A stretch of 50,176 nucleotides of DNA from Lachnospiraceae bacterium UBA3632 (GTDB lineage: Bacteria > Bacillota > Clostridia > Lachnospirales > Lachnospiraceae), in NCBI GenBank assembly GCA_002373975.1, contig DFKZ01000007.1:1-50176 (forward strand). Direction: 5' to 3'. The position numbers and the translations under genes were made by a program. Of this stretch, positions 43,691 to 50,176 are shown piece by piece (position 1 is the stretch's first letter; each line of letters opens with the position of its first letter). Below the pieces are notes generated by a model. That model saw nothing but the letters and a program-made list of their open reading frames with translations, was not told the DNA's origin and did not search any database.

Positions 43691-44674
43691 TTATTCGAAT
43701 TCTATGGTGCCGCTGGGCTTGGGTGTGAAATCATAGAGTACCCTGTTCACTCCCGGAACCTCCGATGTGATACGCTCCACAAGATGTGACATCAACTCGA
43801 AGGGTATATTCTCGACTGTTGCGGACATGGCATCCTTGGTATTGACTGCGCGAATGATGACTGCCCACTCGAAAGTTCTCTTTCCGTCTCTTATTCCGGT
43901 GGATTTGAAATCCGGAACAACTGTGAAATACTGCCATACTTTTCCGGCAAGGCCGTTCTTTTCAAATTCTTCGCGAAGGATTGCATCCGATTCGCGCACC
44001 GCCTCAAGACGGTCTCTGGTGATGGCGCCGGGGCATCTTACACCGAGCCCGGGGCCGGGGAAGGGCTGACGGAATACCATGTTGTCGGGAAGACCAAGCT
44101 GCTTGCCCACAACACGCACTTCGTCCTTGAAGAGGATCTTCACGGGCTCCACCAGCTCAAAATTCATATCCTCAGGAAGGCCGCCTGCATTGTGATGAGC
44201 TTTGATACCTTTCTCGCTCTCAAGGATATCCGGCCAGATGGTTCCCTGCGCCAGGAATTCGATCCCGTCAAGCTTTCTTGCCTCTTCCGCAAACACTTCA
44301 ATGAACTCGCCGCCTATTATCTTACGCTTTGTCTCGGGATCTGTCACGCCTGCAAGCTTATCAAGAAAACGGTCGGTCGCATCCACATACACGAGGTTTG
44401 CTTTCATCTGATTTCTGAACACTTCGATAACCTGCTCGGGCTCTCCCTTTCGAAGGAGACCATGGTTAACATGCACGCAGGTAAGCTGCGCACCGATAGC
44501 CTTTATCAAAAGAGCTGCCACTACAGAGGAGTCAACTCCTCCCGAAAGTGCGAGCAGAACCTTTTTGTCACCCACCTGCTCCTGTATAAGCTTAACCTGC
44601 TCCGCTATAAAAGCATCTGCCTGCTCGGGTGTTGAGATACGGACCATATCATCCGGTCTTCTGATTTCTTCCAT
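43691..44674 (-). CDS. guaA: GMP synthase ATP-pyrophosphatase subunit without glutaminase domain
   Basis: The 327-residue protein has the ATP-pyrophosphatase P-loop ALSGGVDSSV (about 43-52), substrate motifs GLLRKGE, AHHNAGGLP and PFPGPGLGVRCPG, and the C-terminal dimerisation domain ending KPSGTIEFE, typical of GuaA. It lacks the roughly 190-residue N-terminal glutamine amidotransferase domain. GAGAGG and an own promoter lie upstream, so it is not a truncated fragment. It should convert XMP to GMP with ammonia or with a separate amidotransferase encoded elsewhere. Confidence 0.9.
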   Translation of the reverse strand: MEEIRRPDDMVRISTPEQADAFIAEQVKLIQEQVGDKKVLLALSGGVDSSVVAALLIKAIGAQLTCVHVNHGLLRKGEPEQVIEVFRNQMKANLVYVDATDRFLDKLAGVTDPETKRKIIGGEFIEVFAEEARKLDGIEFLAQGTIWPDILESEKGIKAHHNAGGLPEDMNFELVEPVKILFKDEVRVVGKQLGLPDNMVFRQPFPGPGLGVRCPGAITRDRLEAVRESDAILREEFEKNGLAGKVWQYFTVVPDFKSTGIRDGKRTFEWAVIIRAVNTKDAMSATVENIPFELMSHLVERITSEVPGVNRVLYDFTPKPSGTIEFE

Positions 44675-44759
44675 GTTGTTTCCTCTCTTTAATTGTTTTG
44701 ATCATCTCTGGATGAACTTGTTTTCCCTGTAAGGAAGTTCTGAATGAACCTGTAGTTTT

Positions 44760-44788
44760 ATTATTCACGATCAGAGGGGTTCGGTCAA
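44760..44788 (-). promoter_or_regulatory. Promoter of guaA
   Basis: On the minus strand TTGACC (44788-44783) and AATAAT (44765-44760) are 17 bases apart, leaving a leader of about 78 bases. Nothing in the leader resembles a purine riboswitch. Confidence 0.5.
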
Positions 44789-44794
44789 GAATAA

Positions 44795-45715
44795 TTATCC
44801 CTGATTTTGAAAAACTTTTTCATTTCTGTAATCGGGCACTCCAAGCTCCTTTGCCGCCTCTTCGAAATACTTTTCTTTTATGTGCGGCCAGACTTCTTTT
44901 TCCCCCGCCTCTTTTGACAGCCTGACGGCCAGCTCGACCATGTCCGCCGAGTTGTCGATGCCTGTTAAAAGGATCTGGATATTACTGTTTATAAACCAGT
45001 GTGCCTTTTCCAAAAGCCCGCATGAAATAATATCTCTTACAACTTTTTGATTATCATACGGAATGCGCAGAAATTCCGGCTTCCAGCTGTATTTGTCACC
45101 CTCGGGTACATCATGCAGTATCATGCACTGGGCGTATCCCGGGTCCCCGATGGAGATCCCCACGCAGCCGGAATTAAAATAATGCTTCCCGTGATGGATA
45201 TACTCTCCGGGAAAATGAGTATGCGCACAAAGCAGATAGCTCTCATCTATCTCATCAAGCCAGAAACGCGCCCTGTCGCTGTCAAGCTGAATAAGTTCCC
45301 TTGAACTTACAGGCGATCCGTGACAGCATCTGATGGAAGGATGATCCGGCACAGTATATGTAAAAGTGTTGGGAAGCTTTTTGAAGAATTCAAAATCCTC
45401 TTCCGACAGCAGCTCGTATGTATAAAGGAGATTGCCACTGGCGGAATTGTAGATCCAGAGCTGATCATCCGGCCCCTCTTCCATCACTTTATGCTGTGAA
45501 AGCATATACTCTTCCCTGTTCCCGCGAAGGAGCGTACATTTATGGCTCTTTATAAAATCATACAGATAATCAAGAGTTTCCCGTGCATAGGGAGTGTCGG
45601 ATATATAATCCCCCAGAAAAAGATATTCGTCGCACCCTTCTTTATCCAGGTATCCGGTGCACTCCTTAAATGCGATTATATTACTGTGAATGTCTGATAT
45701 TACACCTGTTTTCAT
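44795..45715 (-). CDS. Metallophosphoesterase of the YfcE/DevT type
   Basis: The 306-residue protein shows the calcineurin-type motifs DIHSN (about 8-12), LGDYI, GNREE, CHGSP and AHTHFPG, matching the small metallophosphoesterase family that acts on phosphodiesters or phosphoproteins. Substrate is unknown. The promoter lies directly upstream. It is the last ordinary chromosomal gene before the accessory region. Confidence 0.85.
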   Translation of the reverse strand: MKTGVISDIHSNIIAFKECTGYLDKEGCDEYLFLGDYISDTPYARETLDYLYDFIKSHKCTLLRGNREEYMLSQHKVMEEGPDDQLWIYNSASGNLLYTYELLSEEDFEFFKKLPNTFTYTVPDHPSIRCCHGSPVSSRELIQLDSDRARFWLDEIDESYLLCAHTHFPGEYIHHGKHYFNSGCVGISIGDPGYAQCMILHDVPEGDKYSWKPEFLRIPYDNQKVVRDIISCGLLEKAHWFINSNIQILLTGIDNSADMVELAVRLSKEAGEKEVWPHIKEKYFEEAAKELGVPDYRNEKVFQNQG

Positions 45716-45780
45716 CTTATAGTCAGTCCTGTCCCGATGCCTTTGCTATTTCTTTTATCTCTTTATCAATTCCCATTCCC

Positions 45781-45809
45781 GTAATACTTTATTATCTATG
45801 TATTATCAA
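45781..45809 (-). promoter_or_regulatory. Promoter of the metallophosphoesterase gene
   Basis: TTGATA (45809-45804) and TATTAC (45786-45781) on the minus strand are separated by 17 bases, about 65 bases before the start codon. Confidence 0.5.
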
Positions 45810-45850
45810 AGAATCTATGTAAATGTATAGGGTGCAGTTTCTTAGTTTAT

Positions 45851-46735
45851 TCATTCCCCTTCTTGATCATCGCTTTTGTCATTTATAGTTTCAATGAGAC
45901 CTATAACTAAATCTTGCAATTGGGCTGCATTTTTATTCGTGATTACAGGTTTTCCAGTTCTCTTTTCCACCGCCAATCGTGCTTCTCCCGCGGCTTCTCC
46001 ACCTTCAATAGCAACCATTCGATTTTCTTCGAAAGTCTCTGGCTTCTTTTGCTTTGAAATCTCTGTAGTAGTGGCCTCAGCCAACATATTAAGCACCAGC
46101 TCCAATGTGGACATATTATCCCTGAGATTTTCCTTTTTCAAACCTTTATGATTCTTATACTGTCGTGTTGTCATTCCGGACCAGGCTTTCGTTATTTCAT
46201 CTGTCAGGATTGCATATTCTATGCCTTTCTTGACGCCACGCTTATCCCACTCATCTGTAAGTTCTTTTCTTACTTGAATTGCCTGCAGGCGCTGATTTAT
46301 CCATTCTCGCGAATAACCTTTTTTAGCGTAGGTCTCAAGGGCCCTCTCTATAGTCAACTCCGGGTCGATTACCTCCTCTATTCGTTCACGACCTACCTGG
46401 GCCAGCCACATTTTAAACGGCTCCGCTTTCTTTGATGGAATCGACTGGATAATGCGAAGTAATTGCTCTGTATTGGCAACATCTGTCATTCGCTTTTTTC
46501 CATCCTGAGCTGTCATTTTCAACTGGTTACAATTTGTAACCAGTTCATTTCCTTCTTCTTTTATTCTGTTTTTCAAAACTTTCCAATAATTCCTTGCACC
46601 GTCTTTATCCGGCTGTTCTGTTAATACACGCACTACATCCACAACCGAAAAATACCATTCTTCCTCATCCTCAACCCATGCAGTTCTTATCGGCTGGTCT
46701 TCAAATAACTGAACTTTATCATTTGACATCTGCAT
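45851..46735 (-). CDS. Bro-N domain phage antirepressor-like protein
   Basis: The 294-residue protein has an N-terminal Bro-N domain (about 8-115; EEWYFSVVDVVRVLTE, LRIIQSIPSKKAEPFKMWLAQVG), followed by a conserved helical region (about 120-240) found in chromosomal antirepressor-like proteins related to DinD, and a charged tail. Such proteins bind DNA and often occur on prophages and defence islands. ATG starts at 46735 and 46729 both follow GGGGG. It is 72 bases from the next upstream gene on the same strand. Confidence 0.85.
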   Translation of the reverse strand: MQMSNDKVQLFEDQPIRTAWVEDEEEWYFSVVDVVRVLTEQPDKDGARNYWKVLKNRIKEEGNELVTNCNQLKMTAQDGKKRMTDVANTEQLLRIIQSIPSKKAEPFKMWLAQVGRERIEEVIDPELTIERALETYAKKGYSREWINQRLQAIQVRKELTDEWDKRGVKKGIEYAILTDEITKAWSGMTTRQYKNHKGLKKENLRDNMSTLELVLNMLAEATTTEISKQKKPETFEENRMVAIEGGEAAGEARLAVEKRTGKPVITNKNAAQLQDLVIGLIETINDKSDDQEGE

Positions 46736-46807
46736 ATTTCCCCCTTATCGCTTTTTTGCCTTTTATATTCACACTTTTCTCATCCATAAGAAGCTTTGCA
46801 AGTTGAC

Positions 46808-47515
46808 TCACTGCTCCATTATTTCCTTCGTTAACAAATTCTTTATCCTTTGAAGTTCTATAGTTTTACAATATCTTGTATATTCCATCCCTGCTTCATA
46901 GTATCTTCTTTTCATTTCATCCTCTTCCGGATACTCCTCAGTGATTGGAATCCCATATTCTTCACATAATTTCTCATGATCAAATTCAATCAACCGCTCA
47001 GGATGTTCCTTACACTCCTTAAAAGATTCGTCCAATTTTTTCATTTCTTCTCCAAGACTCTCCTGATTATATCCAAAGAAAGATATTTCATGCAAAAAAT
47101 CAACAATCACATCCATTAAGTTATCTTGTGTAAGTTTATTATCCGCAACAAGAAAACTTAATGCCTCCTTTTGCTCTGTAAATTCGTATGCATATGTAGA
47201 AAGGTCGGAAATATTATCTGTCTCAATCAGTTCATCTGCATGTATTAATCCAACTGACGTGCCCAACAAAGTATCATCTGTTTGGGATTTATACACAAAC
47301 AGAATCCCCTGTTTCAGACGATATTTCTTTATATCCATTTCGCATAGTTTATTCAAAAATTCCTGAAAACGATCAGATATATGTTTATTGAACTCTCCTA
47401 TTGAAATATCATCTAAATTCTTAACTTCCCACAAATTAATCGGGTGTTCATAAAAATAAGCTGACTCTATACTTTTGTGATCTGTTTCCCTTAATACCTG
47501 CTGAATAGTTTTCAT
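46808..47515 (-). CDS. Hypothetical 235-aa protein, divergent from XRE regulator
   Basis: I do not recognise a family. The protein is acidic and helical, without signal peptide or membrane segment; low GC marks the gene as AT-rich like its neighbours. AAGG lies seven bases before the ATG, and the -10 box of a promoter inside the 47540-47585 inverted repeat lies 25 bases upstream. The shared operator suggests that the divergent XRE protein controls it. A TA pairing is possible but unsupported. Confidence 0.75.
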   Translation of the reverse strand: MKTIQQVLRETDHKSIESAYFYEHPINLWEVKNLDDISIGEFNKHISDRFQEFLNKLCEMDIKKYRLKQGILFVYKSQTDDTLLGTSVGLIHADELIETDNISDLSTYAYEFTEQKEALSFLVADNKLTQDNLMDVIVDFLHEISFFGYNQESLGEEMKKLDESFKECKEHPERLIEFDHEKLCEEYGIPITEEYPEEDEMKRRYYEAGMEYTRYCKTIELQRIKNLLTKEIMEQ

Positions 47516-47539
47516 GTGATAGCCTTCTTATTTTGAAAA

Positions 47540-47585
47540 ATTATACCATTGGCATATTGATATTATCATATTCCAATGGTATAAT
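47540..47585. promoter_or_regulatory. Inverted-repeat operator with two face-to-face promoters
   Basis: ATTATACCATTGG (47540-47552) and CCAATGGTATAAT (47573-47585) are perfect inverted copies; with the next bases the arms pair at 17 of 18 positions (47540-47557 and 47568-47585). Each arm ends outward in TATAAT. On the plus strand TTGATA (47557-47562) stands 17 bases before TATAAT (47580-47585). On the minus strand ATGATA (47569-47564) stands 18 bases before TATAAT (47545-47540). The two promoters overlap and diverge, one to the XRE gene and one to the 235-aa gene. Confidence 0.8.
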
Positions 47586-47655
47586 CAATCTATATTTTTT
47601 AATAAACTATAACAATACTTTTTATCATCGCACTTGAAAGCAGAATTAAACGAAT

Positions 47656-48012
47656 ATGAGCTTTTTAGTAAATATAGTCAGATTAAAACAGTGTAGAGAA
47701 AAAATAGGAATCACGAAAATGGAAGCCGCTAAAAGAATGCAACTATCACAACCGGCATACTTACGGTACGAAGCTGGCACCAGAATACCCTCTTTGCAAA
47801 CTTTGTCTGTTATTGCAAACGTTCTGAACACTTCCGTTGAGTATCTGACCGATCAGTCCGATGACTCAACTCCACTTTCATATACCATATCCAAATCAAC
47901 AGATCCTGACTTGTTTCAAATAGTCAATATGTGCAAGAACTCTGATGACGGCATGGTAAAACGACTATACTCTTATGCTTCCAAATTGGCTGAATACTCG
48001 ACAGTCAAATGA
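47656..48012 (+). CDS. XRE-family helix-turn-helix transcriptional regulator
   Basis: The 118-residue protein carries an XRE/Cro-CI helix-turn-helix (about 8-63; ITKMEAAKRMQLSQPAYLRY, IPSLQTLSVIANVLNTSVEYL) and a short C-terminal tail that may dimerise. No ribosome binding site is obvious. It is transcribed divergently from the 235-aa gene from the palindromic promoter region and is likely to repress both directions. Confidence 0.88.
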   Translation: MSFLVNIVRLKQCREKIGITKMEAAKRMQLSQPAYLRYEAGTRIPSLQTLSVIANVLNTSVEYLTDQSDDSTPLSYTISKSTDPDLFQIVNMCKNSDDGMVKRLYSYASKLAEYSTVK

Positions 48013-48035
48013 AATATTAAAAAATATACTCAACG

Positions 48036-48066
48036 AAAAAGCAGGTGCTCATACGGACGCCTGCTT
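48036..48066 (-). terminator. Terminator of the ASCH/ORF6N unit
   Basis: AAGCAGGTG (48039-48047) pairs with CGCCTGCTT (48058-48066), one G-U pair included, and on the minus strand ends in five Ts. It lies 35 bases after the ASCH stop and between convergent genes; the plus-strand side has no T run. Confidence 0.65.
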
Positions 48067-48100
48067 AAACACTATCATATTAGCTTTATAATATCCGCTT

Positions 48101-48448
48101 CTAAATCAAAGCAATCTTTATCCCCACGACACCATATTGGGTCTGCTTTTCCTTTGAATAATACATTTCCATATCTGTCGGTGATGCTGTTGCTATATCA
48201 TCGTCCGTATAACCACATTCAAGCAACGGCAGATTCTGATACAAATCATCAAACGAATCAAAAATGTACAGTTCTTTTACTTTTACCGTCAAAGTATCTG
48301 TAGCATCTTCCGTGTTCAAAAAAGTTATTGTGTCTCCCACCGATATAGCTTTCCGCTTCTCATCATATAAGCGAAGTTCTATTGTCTTTTTCCCTTCCCT
48401 AATCATATGTAGAGGGGAAGGAGTCAAGTTCATTGTATGATTCTGCAT
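48101..48448 (-). CDS. ASCH-domain protein
   Basis: The 115-residue protein is a single ASCH domain (REGKKTIELRLYDEKRKAIS, VGDTITFLN, VVGIKI), a PUA-like fold thought to bind RNA or modified nucleotides. The start is set at the ATG at 48448 with AAGG eight bases upstream; the longer frame would need a TTG at 48463. It follows the ORF6N gene by 18 bases and belongs to the same transcript. Confidence 0.85.
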   Translation of the reverse strand: MQNHTMNLTPSPLHMIREGKKTIELRLYDEKRKAISVGDTITFLNTEDATDTLTVKVKELYIFDSFDDLYQNLPLLECGYTDDDIATASPTDMEMYYSKEKQTQYGVVGIKIALI

Positions 48449-48466
48449 CCTAAACACCTTCAAACT

Positions 48467-49438
48467 TTATATTGTTTTATCCGGCCTAGACATAAGATTG
48501 TCTATGACAGGATGGATAAGTGCTGTATCTTCGATAGCATTGATTGCACATACCTTTTTCCCGGCATCTTTACTTGAAGCACCGCAATGAAATACCTTTT
48601 CATCCTTTGTCCCATAATCAAGCACTATGAACCGGTCATGACAATCTTGATTAGGTTTGATCTGCAATGTTGGATATTCATTTTCAAAGTCTGTTACTTC
48701 CGATGATGTCAAAAAGCCGGGACGCCCAAAGCCATTCTCGGTAAATAGGACTACGTGCACCCCTTTCTTTTTGTGTGACAAGAGATGTAGGGTTTTGATA
48801 TTAACATAATCATCAATTACATATATACTCTTCTTCGCCTTTTTGTATATGTCTATGTACGCGAGATCAGCTTCAAACTTCTGGCCCCTATAAACAACAA
48901 GACTTTTTAAATCTGTATCGGAAATAAAGTTATCACTTAAATCCTCAATACGCTTCTCTATGTCCTGAATAGCCTTGTCCGTTCTCTTTTGATACTCTCC
49001 AACTGACATTGCAATTCTCTGAAGATCTTCCTTGCTCGCAAGCTGCCTATTCTCAATTACATAGTGCCTCAGGTTTTTAAAAGCACGCATGATCACTATG
49101 GACTGCTGTACAGCCATCTCACCCTTTAAAACTGTGGCAAGCATATATATTCCCTGCTCTGTAAACACATAAGGCAAAGTACGGCTCATGGAGTTTATAT
49201 TTGCGGTGACATTTTGGCACCGCAAATCTTCAACCTCTTCTTTAGTTACCTGAAACATAAAGTCGTCCGGAAATCGCTCAATATTTCGCTTTACCTGGCG
49301 ATTAAGGTATTTCACTTCGTAACCGTAAATCTCAGCAAGATCAGCGTCAAGCATTACTTGCTTTCCTCTAATCCTATAGACTAAGCTTTCTATGTTTTCC
49401 GCAGTAGTTAATTCATTTTTGGAAACGTCATCCATCAT
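48467..49438 (-). CDS. ORF6N domain protein with PLD-like C-terminal domain
   Basis: The 323-residue protein begins with an ORF6N DNA-binding domain (about 14-105; YRIRGKQVMLDADLAEIYGY, LPYVFTEQGIYML), then a coiled-coil linker (about 130-165) and a C-terminal domain (about 175-305) with KKAKKSIYVIDDYVN, HDRFIVLD and FHCGASSKDAGKKV. That pattern resembles a phospholipase-D-like fold with a single HxK/R-type site. ORF6N proteins are usual on phages and mobile DNA. ATGs at 49438 and 49435 both follow AGGAG. A palindrome in its leader recurs inside codons for RCQNVTA. Confidence 0.83.
   Translation of the reverse strand: MMDDVSKNELTTAENIESLVYRIRGKQVMLDADLAEIYGYEVKYLNRQVKRNIERFPDDFMFQVTKEEVEDLRCQNVTANINSMSRTLPYVFTEQGIYMLATVLKGEMAVQQSIVIMRAFKNLRHYVIENRQLASKEDLQRIAMSVGEYQKRTDKAIQDIEKRIEDLSDNFISDTDLKSLVVYRGQKFEADLAYIDIYKKAKKSIYVIDDYVNIKTLHLLSHKKKGVHVVLFTENGFGRPGFLTSSEVTDFENEYPTLQIKPNQDCHDRFIVLDYGTKDEKVFHCGASSKDAGKKVCAINAIEDTALIHPVIDNLMSRPDKTI
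49201..49225. repeat. 25-base palindrome inside the ORF6N coding region
   Basis: TTGCGGTG (49201-49208) and CACCGCAA (49218-49225) are perfect inverted copies around nine bases. The element lies over the codons for CQNVTA and is nearly identical to the copy at 49463-49487. Confidence 0.75.
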
Positions 49439-49462
49439 TTATCTCCTGTATGATATTACAAA

Positions 49463-49487
49463 TTGCGGTGACATTTTGGCACCACAA
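49463..49487. promoter_or_regulatory. Second copy of the palindrome, in the ORF6N leader
   Basis: This copy is identical over 24 of 25 bases to 49201-49225 and lies 25 bases before the ORF6N start. The one change converts a C-G pair into a U-G pair when read as the mRNA hairpin, so the stem is kept. Confidence 0.7.
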
Positions 49488-49517
49488 ACTGACTTTTCGT
49501 AAAGCAACACGCAAAGT

Positions 49518-49526
49518 ATTATATCA
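49518..49526 (-). promoter_or_regulatory. Extended -10 promoter of the ORF6N-ASCH unit
   Basis: TGATATAAT on the minus strand (TATAAT at 49523-49518) has no good -35 box. It would start transcription near 49511, leaving a leader of about 73 bases that contains the 49463-49487 hairpin. Confidence 0.5.
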
Positions 49527-49573
49527 TATGCTATTGTTACTTCATAGGATTATTCCTCTCTAATCGACATATA

Positions 49574-49596
49574 ACGGGAGCGTGTCTCGCCCCCGT
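49574..49596 (-). terminator. Weak terminator after the 180-aa gene
   Basis: ACGGGGGCG (49596-49588) pairs with CGCTCCCGT (49582-49574), one G-U pair included, six bases after the stop of the 180-aa gene; the following TTATAT is a poor T run. Confidence 0.4.
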
Positions 49597-49601
49597 CGCT
49601 G

Positions 49602-50144
49602 TCAATCAAGGGAAAGGTTATTCCAACTCTGTTTCCCTGTGTTTTTTGGTACAACCGGGGTCCTTGGATGCTCTTTCGTTTCTTTCTTTAACTCCGCAAG
49701 TTTGCCAAGAACACTTTCCCTGGTCTTTTCTTCAACTTCCTTACGCTTGTGCATATCCAACCACTCTTTAAACTTCCGCCATGCTCCGGCGGCAAGTTTT
49801 CCGATTGGTGTTTTCAGTTCTTTCAGAAATGCGTACCTCATGAATTCTTTCTGAGCTTCCGTTTCAACCATCGTCTGAATTGTTTCCTCGGTCTGCTTAT
49901 TCAGTTCCTCCAAAACGGTTTCCTTAACCTCAACGGCATTCGTAGTTGCCATATACTGTTCGTTCAATGATTCAAACGCCTCAGCTTTTTTTCTAACAAA
50001 GAACTCTTTGGACCAATCGCTGTTCCGCCCCTTTTCGATTTCCTTAAGGTTCTCTCCTTCGAAGATTTCCGGATGTTCGCTCATTTCCTGCTCGGCGTAC
50101 TTATGCATCTTGTCCTGAAGTATCTGTAAAAGACTCTCAAACAA
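49602..50144 (-). CDS. Coiled-coil protein, possible mobilisation/relaxase C-terminal part
   Basis: The 180-residue frame is highly charged and helical (about 1-150) with a basic segment GAWRKFKEWLDMHKRKEVEEK (about 121-141), recalling C-terminal parts of mobilisation proteins, but I cannot assign a family. The frame opens with TTG at 50144, directly after an in-frame TGA, and has no ribosome binding site there; the ATG at residue 13 (about 50108), preceded by AGGA, is another candidate. It may therefore be a complete small gene or the remains of a longer frame disrupted upstream, which lies outside the window. Confidence 0.5.
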   Translation of the reverse strand: MFESLLQILQDKMHKYAEQEMSEHPEIFEGENLKEIEKGRNSDWSKEFFVRKKAEAFESLNEQYMATTNAVEVKETVLEELNKQTEETIQTMVETEAQKEFMRYAFLKELKTPIGKLAAGAWRKFKEWLDMHKRKEVEEKTRESVLGKLAELKKETKEHPRTPVVPKNTGKQSWNNLSLD

Positions 50145-50176
50145 GAGTCATAAATCCCATCAACGCCTTATACTAC

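Noticed and set aside
44675..44760. Purine riboswitch upstream of guaA
   Set aside because: None of the conserved purine riboswitch loops can be found in the leader.

Overview
The window looks like chromosome of a rumen- or gut-type Lachnospiraceae bacterium, probably Butyrivibrio-like. This rests on gene content, not on a marker-gene search: a class B sortase, cyclic-di-GMP proteins with unusual sensor domains, BspA-type leucine-rich-repeat proteins, cytoplasmic GH2 and GH95 glycosidases, an RqcH/NFACT protein, and clostridial-style promoters and AGGAGG ribosome binding sites. Almost every gene lies on the minus strand. No tRNA, rRNA, CRISPR array or insertion sequence was seen.

Layout. 1-245 folds into a long branched helix and is probably a structured RNA on the plus strand. 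716-6137 is a minus-strand group: sortase B, a LacI-type sensor fused to degenerate GGDEF and EAL domains, and rqcH. Diverging from it is a 54-residue membrane peptide gene (6346-6510) whose terminator lies inside the next convergent gene, a serine hydrolase (6547-7776). 7911-12471 is a complete polyamine-type ABC transporter operon (potA, B, C, D). A cytoplasmic beta-helix protein (12893-14905) diverges from it. Next come an SbcC/SbcD-like pair (14910-18052), a DUF2899-type metal permease (18234-19169), an LRR lipoprotein, DUF1700 and HD-GYP operon (19155-23419), a palindromic repeat block (23488-23771), and rplM-rpsI with its own promoter, leader and terminator.

24905-40358 is one unbroken minus-strand run of ten genes with gaps of at most 56 bases. 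In transcription order it reads ACT protein, GH2, PAS-GGDEF-EAL, VWA/HExxH protein, MoxR ATPase, phosphodiester glycosidase, Lgt-like membrane protein, LRR protein, TldD, TldE. It is followed by GH95, a small membrane HExxH protein, a GMP synthase ATP-pyrophosphatase subunit without its glutaminase domain, and a metallophosphoesterase.

From about 45.8 kb to the end the content turns accessory and more AT-rich: a Bro-N antirepressor-like gene, an unknown 235-residue protein divergent from an XRE regulator, an ASCH protein, an ORF6N protein with a PLD-like tail, and a coiled-coil protein that may be a mobilisation remnant. The most striking non-coding signals are the structured RNA at the left end, a near-perfect inverted repeat carrying two face-to-face promoters (47540-47585), a palindrome present both in the ORF6N leader and inside its coding region, and two distant intergenic spacers built from 14-base repeats with a shared core. 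Several starts were moved downstream of the longest open frame where a ribosome binding site decides it.
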